DNA of 64,000 nucleotides, from assembly GCF_018139985.1 (NCBI RefSeq), contig NZ_JAGSOU010000014.1:1-64000 (forward strand). The letters run 5' to 3'. Below, one piece after another: positions 25,552-35,646 of this stretch. A program made the translations under genes and the position numbers. The notes below the pieces were generated by a model. It had not been told where the DNA came from and searched no databases. It worked only from the letters and a program-made list of their open reading frames with translations. Position 1 is the first letter of the stretch; every line of letters starts with the position of its first letter. Source of the DNA: Actibacterium sp. MT2.3-13A (GTDB lineage: Bacteria; Pseudomonadota; Alphaproteobacteria; Rhodobacterales; Rhodobacteraceae).

Positions 25552-26199
25552 ATGACCGACCGTATCGCCCTCATCACCGGCGCCTCGCGCGGCCTGGGCG
25601 CCGCCCTCGCCGAGGCGCTGGCGCCCGATTACCATGTGATCGCAGTGGCCCGCACCACCGGCGCGCTGGAGGAACTCGACGACCGCATCCAGGCCAGGGG
25701 CGGCAACGCCACGCTGGCGCCGATGGACGTCACCGAGGCCGCGGCGATGCAGCACCTGTGCCGCTCGATCCATGAGCGCTGGGGCAAGCTGGACCTCTGG
25801 GTGCACACCGCGATCCATGTCCCGCCGCTGACCCCCGCCGACCATCTCGACGAGAAGGACTGGCAGAAGGTGGTGGCGACCGGCATCACCGCCACCGGGC
25901 GGCTGATCCCCTATGTCTCGCCGCTGCTGCAGGCCGCCGAGGGCGGCGTGGCGGTGCATGTGGACGACCCCGCGCAGGGCAAGTTCCTGGGCGCCTATGC
26001 CGCAGCCAAGGCAGCGCAGCGCGCGCTGTTCGGCGCCTGGGCGGCGGAGACGGAAAAGACCCAGCGCCCGCGCGTGATCTCCTTCACCCCCAACCCGATG
26101 CCCACCGCGACCCGCGCCCGCTTCTACCCCGGCGAGGACCGCAGCGCGCTGAGCGCCCCGTCGGCCGAGGCCGCGCGCCTGATCGCCGCCCTGCCCTGA
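25552..26199 (+). CDS. SDR family oxidoreductase
   Basis: A 215-residue short-chain dehydrogenase/reductase with the NAD(P) motif TGASRGLGAAL (residues 8-18) and the active-site-like YAAAK. The usual Ser of the catalytic triad is not seen: the strand reads AVHVDDPAQGKF where a Ser would be expected, so the reaction may be altered. It lies 40 bases after purF on the same strand, a neighbourhood I recall from related genomes, but no substrate can be named. It is shorter than the 250-residue norm. Confidence 0.85.
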   Translation: MTDRIALITGASRGLGAALAEALAPDYHVIAVARTTGALEELDDRIQARGGNATLAPMDVTEAAAMQHLCRSIHERWGKLDLWVHTAIHVPPLTPADHLDEKDWQKVVATGITATGRLIPYVSPLLQAAEGGVAVHVDDPAQGKFLGAYAAAKAAQRALFGAWAAETEKTQRPRVISFTPNPMPTATRARFYPGEDRSALSAPSAEAARLIAALP

Positions 26200-26237
26200 G
26201 GCCCGGGCGGCGCGCCGCGCGCGCCCTTTCACACCGC

Positions 26238-26266
26238 TTGCCGCCTCGCCCTGCCTGCCCTATTGA
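26238..26266 (+). promoter_or_regulatory. Candidate surE promoter
   Basis: TTGCCG (26238-26243) and TATTGA (26261-26266) are separated by exactly 17 bp. They sit 28 bases before the surE ATG, giving a short leader of about 20 bases. Confidence 0.55.
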
Positions 26267-26293
26267 GGGGAAAAGCAATACGGGCGGGGCTTC

Positions 26294-27082
26294 ATGCGCA
26301 TTCTGATCACCAATGACGACGGCATCAACGCACCGGGACTGGAGGTGTTGCACGCCATCGCATCGGAGATCGCCGGGCCGAAGGGAGAGGTCTGGACCGT
26401 CGCCCCCGCCTTCGAGCAATCGGGGGTGGCGCACAAGATTTCCTACACCCACCCGATGATGATCGCCCAGCTCGGCGAGCGCCGCTTCGCCGCCGAGGGC
26501 TCGCCGGCCGATTGCGTGCTGGCCGGCATCCACGACGTGATGCGCGACACGCCGCCCGACCTGGTGCTCTCGGGCGTGAACCGGGGCAACAACGCGGGCG
26601 AGAACGCGCTTTACTCCGGCACGCTGGGCGGCGCGATCGAGGCCGCCCTTCAGGGTTTGCCCGCGATCGCCCTGTCGCAATATCTCGGCCCCGAGAATTT
26701 CGCCAAACCCCACCAGTTCGAGGCCGCGGCCCAGCATGGCGTGGCCACGGTGCGCACCCTGCTGGAGCGCGGGCTGTGGGATCGCGGCAACGATTACCGG
26801 CTGTTCTACAACGTCAATTTCCCGCCCCTGCGCGGCGCCGATGTCCGGGGCATGCGCGTCAGCCCGCAGGGCTACCGCCGCGACGCCTTTTTCGGGGTCG
26901 AACCGCACACCTCGCCCTCGGGACGCAAGTTCCTGTGGATCAAGGGCGGCGCGCAGCACACGCCGACCGCGCCGGGGACGGATGTGGCCGACAACCTCGA
27001 AGGCTATATCTCGGTCACGCCGATGCGCGCCGACCTGACCGCCCATGACGCCATCGCCCATCTGAAAGAGCAGCTGGAATGA
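26294..27082 (+). CDS. surE: 5'/3'-nucleotidase SurE
   Basis: A 262-residue metal-dependent phosphatase acting on nucleoside monophosphates. [13 protein letters not shown] at the N-terminus carries the metal-binding Asp pair, and [18 protein letters not shown] is the conserved active-site loop. It overlaps pcm by 4 bases and is followed by an NlpD-like gene, the same surE-pcm-nlpD order as in E. coli but without rpoS. Confidence 0.96.
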   Translation: MRILITNDDGINAPGLEVLHAIASEIAGPKGEVWTVAPAFEQSGVAHKISYTHPMMIAQLGERRFAAEGSPADCVLAGIHDVMRDTPPDLVLSGVNRGNNAGENALYSGTLGGAIEAALQGLPAIALSQYLGPENFAKPHQFEAAAQHGVATVRTLLERGLWDRGNDYRLFYNVNFPPLRGADVRGMRVSPQGYRRDAFFGVEPHTSPSGRKFLWIKGGAQHTPTAPGTDVADNLEGYISVTPMRADLTAHDAIAHLKEQLE

Positions 27083-27720
27083 CCTCTCCCGCCGAGCGCA
27101 AAATGCAGTTCCTGTTCGCGCTCCGCTCCAAGGGAGTGACCGACGTCCGCGTCCTGACGGCGATGGAGCGCATCGACCGCGGCGATTTCGTCCGCGGCCT
27201 GTTCAGCACCCGCGCCTATGAGGACATGCCGCTGCCGATCTCCTGCGGCCAGACCATCAGCCAGCCCTCGGTGGTGGCGCTGATGACCCAGGCGCTGAAC
27301 GTGCAGCCGCGCGACAAGGTGCTGGAGGTCGGCACCGGCTCGGGCTACCAGGCGGCGATCCTCAGCCAGCTCGCGCGGCGGGTCTACACGGTCGAACGTT
27401 ACCGCCGGCTGGTGCGCGACGCGCAGAAGACCTTCGAGAAGCTGGGCCTGACCAATGTCACCGCCATCGCCGGCGACGGCTCGCACGGGCTGCCCGAGCA
27501 GGCGCCCTTCGACCGGATCATAGTGACCGCCGCCGCCGAGGATCCGCCCGGGCCGCTCTTGGCGCAACTGCGCGAGGGCGGTATCATGGTCGTGCCCGTG
27601 GGCCAGTCGGATGCGGTGCAGAGCCTGATCAAGGTCACCCGCACGCCCGATGGATTCGAGTATCAGGAGCTCCGCCAGGTGCGCTTCGTGCCGCTTCTGG
27701 AAGGGCTCGGACAGGAGTAG
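27079..27720 (+). CDS. pcm: Protein-L-isoaspartate O-methyltransferase
   Basis: A 213-residue SAM methyltransferase that repairs isoaspartyl residues in damaged proteins. The pattern [19 protein letters not shown], the SAM motif [15 protein letters not shown] and [11 protein letters not shown] are diagnostic. The length matches the family. It is coupled to surE by a 4-base overlap. Confidence 0.95.
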   Translation: MTSPAERKMQFLFALRSKGVTDVRVLTAMERIDRGDFVRGLFSTRAYEDMPLPISCGQTISQPSVVALMTQALNVQPRDKVLEVGTGSGYQAAILSQLARRVYTVERYRRLVRDAQKTFEKLGLTNVTAIAGDGSHGLPEQAPFDRIIVTAAAEDPPGPLLAQLREGGIMVVPVGQSDAVQSLIKVTRTPDGFEYQELRQVRFVPLLEGLGQE

Positions 27721-27770
27721 ACATGGGACGCGCCCGGCCAACAAGGGCCCCCCGCCAAGAGGACAGAGCA

Positions 27771-28937
27771 ATGCCATCCCTCCGCCCCCTGCTGACCGCC
27801 ACGGCCCTTGTGGCCCTGGCCGGCTGCCAGACGACCGGCTTCGATTTCGACCTGCGCAACAACGAGGCCGACACCACGGCCGCGGTGATCCGCCAGACCG
27901 CGCCGCGCCCCGAGCCCGATGACCGCGGGGTGATCTCCTATCCCAACTACCAGGTGGTGGTGGCGAGGCGCGGCGACACGGTGGCGGCGCTGGCCGCCCG
28001 CGTCGGCATCAGCGCCGAGGCGCTGAGCGCCCATAACGGCATCGCCCCTGACGTGGAACTGCGCCCCGGCGAGATCCTGGCGCTGCCCGGCCGCGTGGCC
28101 GAACCCTCGCCGCAGACCGGCTCGCCCACGACCGGGCCGATCCGCTCTGCCGAGCAGATCGACATCACCACCATCGCCGGCGACGCGATCGAGCGCGCCG
28201 GGCCGCAGACGACGGTCACGCCGCGCAGCGGCGGCCCCAAGCTCGCGCTCGGCGAGGAGCCGGTGAAGCACAAGGTCGAGCGCGGCGAGACCGCCTATTC
28301 CATCGCCCGCCTCTACAACGTCTCGGTGCGCGCGCTGGCCGACTGGAACGGGCTCGGCACCGATCTCGGGGTGCGCGAGGGGCAGTATCTGCTGATCCCG
28401 GTGGCCGCCTCCGCGCCACCGCCCGCGCCCCGGCCCGCCACCGCGACGACCGCGCCGGGACAGGGCACGCCCACGCCGACGCCGCCCTCCGCCGCCAAGC
28501 CCCTGCCGCGCGACAGCGCCCCCGCGGCCGAGGTGCTGGAAAGCAGCACCCCGCCCTCGCCCGCGCTGGCGGAAGACAAGACCAGCCAGGCCCGCATGGC
28601 GCTGCCCGCCAAGGGCAAGATCATCCGCGGCTACGAGAAGAAGAAGAACGACGGCATCGACATCGCCGCCGCCGCCGGCAGCGAGGTGGTCGCCGCCGAT
28701 TCCGGCACCGTGGCCGCCATCACCCGCGACACCGACCAGGTGCCGATCCTGGTGCTGCGCCACGACGACAACCTGCTGACGGTCTATGCCAATATCGAGG
28801 GGATCACCGTCAAGAAGGGCGACAGGGTCGCCCGCGGCCAGCAGGTCGCCGTGGTGCGGGCGGGCGATCCGGCCTTCCTGCATTTCGAGGTGCGCCGAGG
28901 CTTCGAAAGCGTGGACCCCATGCCCTTCCTGAACTGA
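27771..28937 (+). CDS. nlpD: NlpD-like lipoprotein, LysM and degenerate M23 peptidase domains
   Basis: A 388-residue outer-membrane-type lipoprotein: hydrophobic leader then lipobox LAGC with Cys19. Two LysM peptidoglycan-binding repeats lie near 58-105 and 165-210. A Pro/Ala/Thr-rich linker precedes a C-terminal LytM/M23 domain. In that domain the zinc ligands are not intact: NDGIDIAAAAG lacks the usual first His, LTVYANIEG replaces Y-x-H, and the last motif reads LHFEVR, keeping only one His of HxH. It therefore probably activates a peptidoglycan amidase during division, as E. coli NlpD does, instead of cutting peptidoglycan itself. The start at 27771 (AGAGGACAGAG upstream) gives the lipoprotein signal; 16 codons upstream is an alternative ATG. 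Confidence 0.88.
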   Translation: MPSLRPLLTATALVALAGCQTTGFDFDLRNNEADTTAAVIRQTAPRPEPDDRGVISYPNYQVVVARRGDTVAALAARVGISAEALSAHNGIAPDVELRPGEILALPGRVAEPSPQTGSPTTGPIRSAEQIDITTIAGDAIERAGPQTTVTPRSGGPKLALGEEPVKHKVERGETAYSIARLYNVSVRALADWNGLGTDLGVREGQYLLIPVAASAPPPAPRPATATTAPGQGTPTPTPPSAAKPLPRDSAPAAEVLESSTPPSPALAEDKTSQARMALPAKGKIIRGYEKKKNDGIDIAAAAGSEVVAADSGTVAAITRDTDQVPILVLRHDDNLLTVYANIEGITVKKGDRVARGQQVAVVRAGDPAFLHFEVRRGFESVDPMPFLN

Positions 28938-28961
28938 GGGGGGCACACGTCGGCGCGGAGG

Positions 28962-29006
28962 CGGTTTTCTGCGAAAAACCGGGGCGAATTTTCAATGAAA
29001 ATTCGC
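28962..29006 (+). terminator. Two adjacent hairpins between the convergent nlpD-like and ATPase genes
   Basis: A 7-bp stem (CGGTTTT with AAAACCG, 28962-28981) is followed by a 9-bp perfect stem GCGAATTTT/AAAATTCGC (28984-29006) with loop CAATG. They lie between stops that face each other, so they are suited to bidirectional termination. The third palindromic-unit copy follows immediately. Confidence 0.6.
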
Positions 29007-29039
29007 GCCTCCGGCGGGGATATTTTGGGCCAGAAGAAG
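29007..29039 (+). repeat. Third copy of the GCCTCCGGCGGGGATATTT intergenic unit
   Basis: The unit reads GCGCCTCCGGCGGGGATATT followed by TTGGGCCAGAAGAAG and matches the forward unit at 14190-14224. It lies in the convergent gap between the nlpD-like gene and the DUF815 ATPase gene. Confidence 0.8.
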
Positions 29040-29052
29040 CAGGCGGGGCGCG

Positions 29053-29895
29053 CTAGAGGCGCACGCCCCTGCGCCCGGCGAGGTCGGTGAAATACTGCCA
29101 TGCCACCCGCCCCGAGCGCGAGCCGCGCGTCGCCTGCCACTCGATCGCCTCGGCGCGCAGGGTCGCGTCGTCGATCTCCACGCCGTGGGCGGTGCAGTAG
29201 CCGCGGATCATGGACAGGAACTCGTCCTGGCTGCAGGGGTGGAAGCCGAGCCACAGGCCGAAGCGGTCGGAGAGCGAGACCTTTTCCTCCACCGCCTCGG
29301 AGGGGTTGATGGCCGAGCTGCGCTCGTTCTCGATCATGTCGCGCGGCATCAGGTGGCGACGGTTCGAGGTGGCGTAGAAGACCACATTCTCGGGGCGGCC
29401 CTCGATGCCGCCGTCCAGCACCGCCTTGAGCGATTTGTAATGCTGGTCGTCATGGCTGAACGACAGGTCATCGCAAAACAGGATGAAGCGCGCGGGGGAT
29501 TCGCGCAGCAGCGTCAGCAGGCGCGCGATCGACGGCAGATCCTCGCGCTGGACCTCGACGATCTTGAGGTCCAGCCTCTGGGCGCGGACCGCGGCGTGCA
29601 CGGCCTTGACCAGGCTCGACTTGCCCATCCCGCGCGAGCCCCACAGCAGCGCGTTGTTCGCGGGCATGCCGCGGGCGAATTGCAGCGTGTTATCGAGCAG
29701 GATGTCGCGCGCCCGGTCGATGCCCAGCAGCAGCGACAGGTCGACCCGGTTGACCTTGTCGACCGGGGCGAGGCGGTCGGGGGCGACATGCCAGACGAAG
29801 GCCTCGGCCGCGTCGAAATCGGGCGCGGCGGCGGGCGCGGGGTGCATCCGCTCCAGCGCCTCGGCGATGCGGGTCAGGGTCGCGACGTCAGTCAT
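29053..29895 (-). CDS. DUF815 family AAA+ ATPase
   Basis: A 280-residue ATPase of the DUF815 family. Walker A is GSRGMGKSS (86-94) and the Walker B-like strand is ILFCDDLSF. A YATSNRRHLMPR sensor region follows. The family often carries only the ATPase annotation, and its client is unknown. The stop of tatC overlaps its start by 4 bases, so it is in the tatABC transcription unit as the last gene. A role linked to export or membrane protein handling is possible but only from position. Confidence 0.88.
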   Translation of the reverse strand: MTDVATLTRIAEALERMHPAPAAAPDFDAAEAFVWHVAPDRLAPVDKVNRVDLSLLLGIDRARDILLDNTLQFARGMPANNALLWGSRGMGKSSLVKAVHAAVRAQRLDLKIVEVQREDLPSIARLLTLLRESPARFILFCDDLSFSHDDQHYKSLKAVLDGGIEGRPENVVFYATSNRRHLMPRDMIENERSSAINPSEAVEEKVSLSDRFGLWLGFHPCSQDEFLSMIRGYCTAHGVEIDDATLRAEAIEWQATRGSRSGRVAWQYFTDLAGRRGVRL

Positions 29896-30821
29896 TTACG
29901 GGGGGCCTCGTCTTCGGTGTCGTCCTCGTCGAATTCGCGGAAGATCTCGTCCTCTTCCTCGTCGTCGTCGACCCAGAGACCCTGCGCGCGCAGATCCGCC
30001 TCACGCCGGGTCTCGACGCGGGCCACCAGGAAGATCGAGATCTCGTAGAGACCGTAGACCACGGTGAAGAGGATGATCTGGGTGGTGACATCGGGCGGCG
30101 TGACGAGGGCGGAGACGGTCAGGATGCCGACCACCGCGTATTTCCGCGTCGAGCGCAGACCGGCGGCCGAGGCCAGCCCGGCCTTGCCCATCAGGGTCAG
30201 CAGCACCGGCAGCTGGAAGCACAGGCCGAAGGCCACGATCATCTTCAGCGTGATGTCGAGGGTTTCGTTGACCTTGCCGTTGAACACGATGTCGATGCCG
30301 CGGTCGGGCTCGGGCACCGCGCCCGGCTCGGCCGTGCCGGCCACGAAGGCCGCGACCATCGAGGGCAGATCGGCGAAGCCCAGGAAGAAGGCCATCGCCA
30401 ACGGCACCACCACATACTGGGCGAAGGCCGCGCCCAGCAGGAACAGCACCGGCGAGGAGATCAGGAACGGCAGGAAGGCATTCTTTTCCGACTTGTAGAG
30501 CCCCGGCGCCACGAAGCGCCACAGCTGGTATCCGATCACCGGGAAGGACAGCGCCAGACCGCCGACCATCGAGATCCGGATCAGGGTGAAGAAATATTCC
30601 TGCGGCGCGGTGTATTGCATCACCGGGTTGGGATTGCCCAGATCGCGCATCGTGTTCTCGATCGGGATCAGCAGGAAATCGAGGATCTGCCCGCCGAAGG
30701 AAAAGCAGATCACCATGCCCACAACGAAGGCCAGCACCGCCCGGATCAGCCGGGTGCGCAGCTCGGCCAGATGTTCGATCAGCGGGGCCGTGCTGTCGTC
30801 GATCTCGTCGGTATTGCTCAT
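29892..30821 (-). CDS. tatC: Sec-independent translocase subunit TatC
   Basis: A 309-residue six-helix membrane protein that recognises twin-arginine signal peptides. [12 protein letters not shown] in the N-terminal cytoplasmic part and [16 protein letters not shown] are family hallmarks. It is longer than the usual 240-260 residues. Extra sequence occurs in a periplasmic loop ([20 protein letters not shown]) and in a strongly acidic C-terminal tail ([17 protein letters not shown]). The ATG at 30821 follows the tatB stop by a 4-base overlap. With tatA and tatB it forms the full Tat operon. Confidence 0.95.
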   Translation of the reverse strand: MSNTDEIDDSTAPLIEHLAELRTRLIRAVLAFVVGMVICFSFGGQILDFLLIPIENTMRDLGNPNPVMQYTAPQEYFFTLIRISMVGGLALSFPVIGYQLWRFVAPGLYKSEKNAFLPFLISSPVLFLLGAAFAQYVVVPLAMAFFLGFADLPSMVAAFVAGTAEPGAVPEPDRGIDIVFNGKVNETLDITLKMIVAFGLCFQLPVLLTLMGKAGLASAAGLRSTRKYAVVGILTVSALVTPPDVTTQIILFTVVYGLYEISIFLVARVETRREADLRAQGLWVDDDEEEDEIFREFDEDDTEDEAPRK

Positions 30822-31303
30822 GCGTCGGACTTTCCGGTGCTGTCGCCCTCGGCGGCCGGCGCCTCGGCGGCGGCCTTCGCGGCGGCCTCTTCGGCGGCGC
30901 GCCGCGCGGTCGCCTTCTCGGCGGCGGCGGTGCGGATCTTTTCGGCCTGCTCGGCGCGTTCCGCGCTCAGCTTGCCGGTCTCCGAGCCTTCCGGCGCGGG
31001 TTTGGCGGCCTTGTCCGAGGACACCTTGGGCTGCCATTTCTCAAACTTGTCGGCGGCGTCGTTCAGCGCGTCCAGCCCCATCTTGCGCGGGTTGGTTGCG
31101 TCCCTGAGATCCTTGGCCACGTCCTTGACGCCGGCCTGGTCGGCGGCGTCGTCCATGGCGCGCTGAAACTCGCGCGCCATGTTGCGCGCCTTGGCGGTGA
31201 ACCGGCCCAGCGTGCGGAACATGCCGGGCAGGTCCTTGGGGCCGATCACGATCAGCGCCACGATGCCGATGACCAAAAGTTCGGTCCAGCCGAGATCAAA
31301 CAT
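30818..31303 (-). CDS. tatB: Twin-arginine translocase subunit TatB
   Basis: A 161-residue protein with one N-terminal membrane helix ([20 protein letters not shown]), a following GPKDLP hinge and an amphipathic helix with FRTLGRF. These features distinguish it from TatA. The C-terminal half is Ala/Lys/Glu rich and probably disordered. It pairs with TatC to receive Tat substrates. It ends with an overlap with tatC. Confidence 0.94.
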   Translation of the reverse strand: MFDLGWTELLVIGIVALIVIGPKDLPGMFRTLGRFTAKARNMAREFQRAMDDAADQAGVKDVAKDLRDATNPRKMGLDALNDAADKFEKWQPKVSSDKAAKPAPEGSETGKLSAERAEQAEKIRTAAAEKATARRAAEEAAAKAAAEAPAAEGDSTGKSDA

Positions 31304-31339
31304 GTGCGAGCCGCCTTGAGAGGCGGACAGGGCGCAGGG

Positions 31340-31561
31340 TTACGCCTTGTCCTTTTCCGTTTCTTCCACCTCGGGGGTGACGTCCTTGGCGTTTTCCAGG
31401 CTCTTCGTCGCCTCTTCGGTTTCTTCTTTCACGCCTTTCTTGAAGGCGGTGATCCCCTTGCCGACCTCGCCCATCAGCGACGAGATCTTGCCGCGCCCGA
31501 AAAGCACGAGCACGACGACGGCAATCAGAAGCAGGCCGGGAAGGCCGATATTGTTCAGCAT
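31340..31561 (-). CDS. tatA: Twin-arginine translocase subunit TatA
   Basis: A 73-residue pore-forming subunit with one N-terminal membrane helix (LLLIAVVVLVLFG), the FGRGK hinge and an amphipathic helix (SSLMGEVGKGITAFKKGV), then an acidic Glu/Lys tail. The ATG at 31561 has AGGGAGAA upstream; 19 codons further upstream is an unlikely alternative. It is the first gene of the minus-strand tatABC unit, 230 bases from the divergent rhodanese gene. Confidence 0.95.
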   Translation of the reverse strand: MLNNIGLPGLLLIAVVVLVLFGRGKISSLMGEVGKGITAFKKGVKEETEEATKSLENAKDVTPEVEETEKDKA

Positions 31562-31791
31562 GGTCTTCTCCCTTGGGCATCCCTGACCGGCGCCCGTTTC
31601 GAATTCTGTGCAACACATTTATTGACTATGACGGGGAGTTCAAAGCCCCATTCCGCCGCAGCCTCGGTATTTCTGCCACAAAAAGTGGTTTGCCCCATCC
31701 CGCGCACCAGTGGTTGGGCCTTTTGAAGGGGAGATCAGGGTCCTAGACTCGGCCGCGCGGCGCGCCCGATTCATTGAAAGGACCCATTGCG

Positions 31792-32175
31792 ATGCACAGC
31801 GAAGACCTCAACGGCAAGACCCTGGAACACTGGACGACCGACGACGTGCAGGCCGCGCTCGAAAGGCACGATATTATCCTGATCGACGTGCGCACCCCGC
31901 AGGAATACATGTTCGAGCATATCCACGGCGCGCTGCTGGCGCCGATGGCCGAGTTCGACCCTGCCTTCATGCCGCCCGAGGGCGGCCGGCGCATCGTGTT
32001 CCATTGCGGCTCGGCCGCCCGCTCGCGGCGGGTGGCGGAGATGTATCTGGCCGCGGGCCATGACCGGGCCGCGCATCTCGAAGGCGGCTTCGGCGCATGG
32101 AAGACCGCGCACAAGCCCTATATCGGCACCAACATGGCCACCGGCGCGCCGCAGGCGGTGCCCGGCGCGAGCTGA
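31792..32175 (+). CDS. Rhodanese-like domain protein
   Basis: A 127-residue single rhodanese domain. The domain starts at DIILIDVRTPQEYMFEHIHGA and the active-site loop is HCGSAARS, with Cys in the sulfurtransferase position, so persulfide transfer is plausible. LEGGFGAWKTA is the C-terminal signature. Many similar proteins serve in sulfur relay or cyanide/thiosulfate detoxification; the partner is unknown. GAAAGGA lies 9 bases before the ATG at 31792. It is divergent from tatA, and an ABC ATPase gene converges on it. Confidence 0.88.
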   Translation: MHSEDLNGKTLEHWTTDDVQAALERHDIILIDVRTPQEYMFEHIHGALLAPMAEFDPAFMPPEGGRRIVFHCGSAARSRRVAEMYLAAGHDRAAHLEGGFGAWKTAHKPYIGTNMATGAPQAVPGAS

Positions 32176-32198
32176 GCCCGGGGCGGCGGGGGCCCCGG

Positions 32199-33293
<1,095 letters not shown>

Positions 33294-33311
33294 ACCTGCC
33301 TCATCGAAAAT

Positions 33312-33360
33312 CCCGATGAAAAACATCGGGTTTCGGGGCGGAATATCAATCCCCGCCCCG
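33312..33360 (-). terminator. Two hairpins between the SDR gene and the ABC ATPase gene
   Basis: An 8-bp stem (CGGGGCGG with CCGCCCCG, 33334-33360) and a 7-bp stem CCCGATG/CATCGGG with an A5 or T5 loop (33312-33330) lie just downstream of the minus-strand SDR gene. In that direction the second is followed by ATTTTCG. Probable terminator of the SDR gene, placed just before the ABC gene start. Confidence 0.55.
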
Positions 33361-33380
33361 TTCCGCAACCCTTTGACGGA

Positions 33381-34160
33381 TCACAAGGTGGCGTTCACCG
33401 CGCCGCCGTCCAGCAGGATGTTCTGCCCGACGATAAAGCCGGCATGCTGAGAGCACAGGAAGGCGCACATCGCGCCGAACTCGGCCCGCGTGCCGTAGCG
33501 GCGGGCGGGGATGGTCGCCTCGCGCTGCGCGCGCGCCTCGTCGATGGTAATGCCCTGCTGCTGCGCGACGCCGGTGTCCAGCGACACCGCGCGGTCGGTG
33601 GCATGGATGCCCGGCAGCATGTTGTTGATGGTCACGCCGTGCGGCGCCACCTGCCGCGCGGTGCCCGCGACATAGCCGGTCAGCCCCGCGCGGGCCGAGT
33701 TCGACAGCCCCAGAACCGCGATCGGCGCCTTGACCGACTGGCTGGTGATGTTGACCACCCGGCCCCAGCCCTTTTCCATCATGCCCGGCACCAGCGCCTT
33801 CATCAGCGCGATCGGGGCCAGCATGTTGGCGTCCAGCGCCTTGATGAAATCCTCGCGTTCCCAATCGGTCCACATGCCCGGCGGCGGGCCGCCGGCATTG
33901 GTCACCAGGATGTCGATGCCGCGGGCGGCATCAAGCACCTTGGCGCGGCCCTCCTCGGTGGTGATGTCGGCCGCCACCGCCACCACCTCGACGCCGAAGC
34001 GGGCGCGGATGTCGACCGCCGCCTTTTCCAGCGCCTCGGCGCCGCGCGCGTTCATCACCAGGTTGACGCCGGCCTCCGCCAGCGCCTCGGCGCAGCCCAG
34101 GCCCAGCCCCTTGGACGAGGCGCAGACCAGCGCGCGTTTGCCCGAAATCCCCAGATCCAT
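33381..34160 (-). CDS. SDR family oxidoreductase, atypical active site
   Basis: A 259-residue short-chain dehydrogenase-like protein with the cofactor motif SSKGLGLGCAEAL and NAGGPPPG. Instead of the usual YxxxK the active-site helix reads LSNSARAGL, so the catalytic Tyr and Lys are replaced, a change I recall in a FabG-like SDR subgroup. The C-terminus (FIVGQNILLDGGA) is typical of complete SDRs. Two close ATGs exist; 34160 has GGGAG at better spacing than 34166. It is divergent from the Hint gene and lies upstream of the orphan ABC ATPase. Confidence 0.85.
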   Translation of the reverse strand: MDLGISGKRALVCASSKGLGLGCAEALAEAGVNLVMNARGAEALEKAAVDIRARFGVEVVAVAADITTEEGRAKVLDAARGIDILVTNAGGPPPGMWTDWEREDFIKALDANMLAPIALMKALVPGMMEKGWGRVVNITSQSVKAPIAVLGLSNSARAGLTGYVAGTARQVAPHGVTINNMLPGIHATDRAVSLDTGVAQQQGITIDEARAQREATIPARRYGTRAEFGAMCAFLCSQHAGFIVGQNILLDGGAVNATL

Positions 34161-34450
34161 GATCATTCTCTCCCTTTTCAAAACAGCGCGACGCGCCTTT
34201 CCCCTGCGATAGCACCGTGCCGCGCGGGGTGCAAAGCGGTCTGTTGCGGCGCCGTCCGCGTCCCCGGGCCCGCCCGGAAGCGCCCCCGCCGCCCCCGCGC
34301 TGCGTCGCATTTGAGGAAAATGTCACGAAATTGCCTTGATTTACAGGCTGGTTTTGCCACAGCTCCGCAGCAGGTATCGGGCGTGGCCGCCCGTCGCAAC
34401 GGATACGGCTGCGCGCCGAAGGAAAACCGATTGTAGGAAATACTGTCGCC

Positions 34451-35512
34451 ATGAGTTCACCCGCCCGCGGGGATCTGTCCCCCAGCTACGCCTGCCACGT
34501 CTTCCCGGCCGATGAGTTCGAGGTCGTCTCGGGCGCCAACCTGGGCGATCCGCTGATGCCGCTGGACGAGCTCTGCCCCGGCGACGTCTATGAATTCCTG
34601 CCCGGCGCCGAGGCGCTGGAGCTGGCGATCCACGACGGCGCGGCGGCTCGGGCGGGCTCGGGCCAATTCCTGCAACCCGGCGCGCGCGGGCAGAGCGTGG
34701 CGACGGGGTCGGAAATCGGCCGCCCCGGCGAATCGCTGCGGCTGGAGGGGCGGCTGACCTTCATGCGCCCCGACGGCGACACGGTGGATCTGCTGCTCAT
34801 CGCGCTGACCGGGGCGGGCGGCGGCGCGGCCCAACTGGTCTTCGTGCCGATGGCCCCGATCGAAGCCAGGCAGAGCTACACGCTGGTCAAGGCCGACCCG
34901 GAGCCGGGCGAGGTGCGGCTGACCGACATCACCTCGGTCGCCTTCACCCGCGGCACGATGATCACGCTCGGCGACGGGCGGCAATGCCCGGTCGAGGATC
35001 TGCGCCCCGGCGACCGGGTGCTGACGCGCGACCACGGCGCCCAGCCCCTGCGCTGGGTGGGGCATCGCACGGTGCGGGCGGTCGGACCCTTCGCCCCGGT
35101 GGTGATCACCAAGGGCACCTATGCCAATCAAAGCGACCTGATCGTCAGCCAGCACCAGCGTCTGTTCCTCTACCAGCGCGGCGCGCAGCGGCTGACCGAA
35201 ACGGCGGAGCTGTTCGTCAAGGCGCTGCACCTGGTCGATGGCGAGGCGGTCTTCCTCCGCGCCGGCGGCTTCGTTGAATATTTCCACCTCGTCTTCGACC
35301 GGCACGAGATCATCTATGCCGAGTGCATCCCCACCGAAAGCCTGCTGATCAACGAGCGCACCCTCGGCCAGCTGCCCGAGGAGGTGCTGCGCGAGGTCGA
35401 AACCCACCTGCCCGGCCTGTCGCACCGCCCCCATTTCGGCACCGAAGCCGAGGGCCGGCTGCTGCGGAAACTGGGCCCGACGGCGCTGGCCAAGGCGACC
35501 AACCGCGACTGA
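34451..35512 (+). CDS. Hint-domain protein lacking the splice-site Cys
   Basis: A 353-residue protein with a Hint fold, the module shared by hedgehog and inteins, in its C-terminal half (about 160-300). The start reads SVAFTRGTMI, so the Cys or Ser normally at the first Hint position is Ala164 here. PVEDLRPGDRVLTRDHGAQPLRWVG is the usual block (split over two strands), followed by SQHQRLFLY. The N-terminal half (1-150) has no recognised domain. Such Hint proteins are abundant in Rhodobacteraceae; I think members without the Cys are known, which would mean no self-cleavage. No signal peptide is seen. Its role is unknown. Confidence 0.8.
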   Translation: MSSPARGDLSPSYACHVFPADEFEVVSGANLGDPLMPLDELCPGDVYEFLPGAEALELAIHDGAAARAGSGQFLQPGARGQSVATGSEIGRPGESLRLEGRLTFMRPDGDTVDLLLIALTGAGGGAAQLVFVPMAPIEARQSYTLVKADPEPGEVRLTDITSVAFTRGTMITLGDGRQCPVEDLRPGDRVLTRDHGAQPLRWVGHRTVRAVGPFAPVVITKGTYANQSDLIVSQHQRLFLYQRGAQRLTETAELFVKALHLVDGEAVFLRAGGFVEYFHLVFDRHEIIYAECIPTESLLINERTLGQLPEEVLREVETHLPGLSHRPHFGTEAEGRLLRKLGPTALAKATNRD

Positions 35513-35587
35513 CCCGCGCGCGGCCGACGCGTCGGCAAACCCCGTGTAATCGCGTGATTTTCCCGCACGCGTCGCGGAAAAATTCCA

Positions 35588-35616
35588 TTGGCGAACGCCC
35601 TGCCCGCCCCTAGCAT
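35588..35616 (+). promoter_or_regulatory. Candidate promoter of the universal stress protein gene
   Basis: TTGGCG (35588-35593) and TAGCAT (35611-35616) with 17 bp between them lie 31 bases before the ATG. The leader holds CAGGGAGA as ribosome site. Confidence 0.6.
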
Positions 35617-35646
35617 GGGGGCAATCATACAGGGAGAACGCCGAAC

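Noticed and set aside
34161-34450. A small gene in the 290-base gap before the Hint gene
   Set aside because: Open frames run into neighbouring genes and no ribosome site or conserved motif is seen. The gap is taken as the divergent promoter region.
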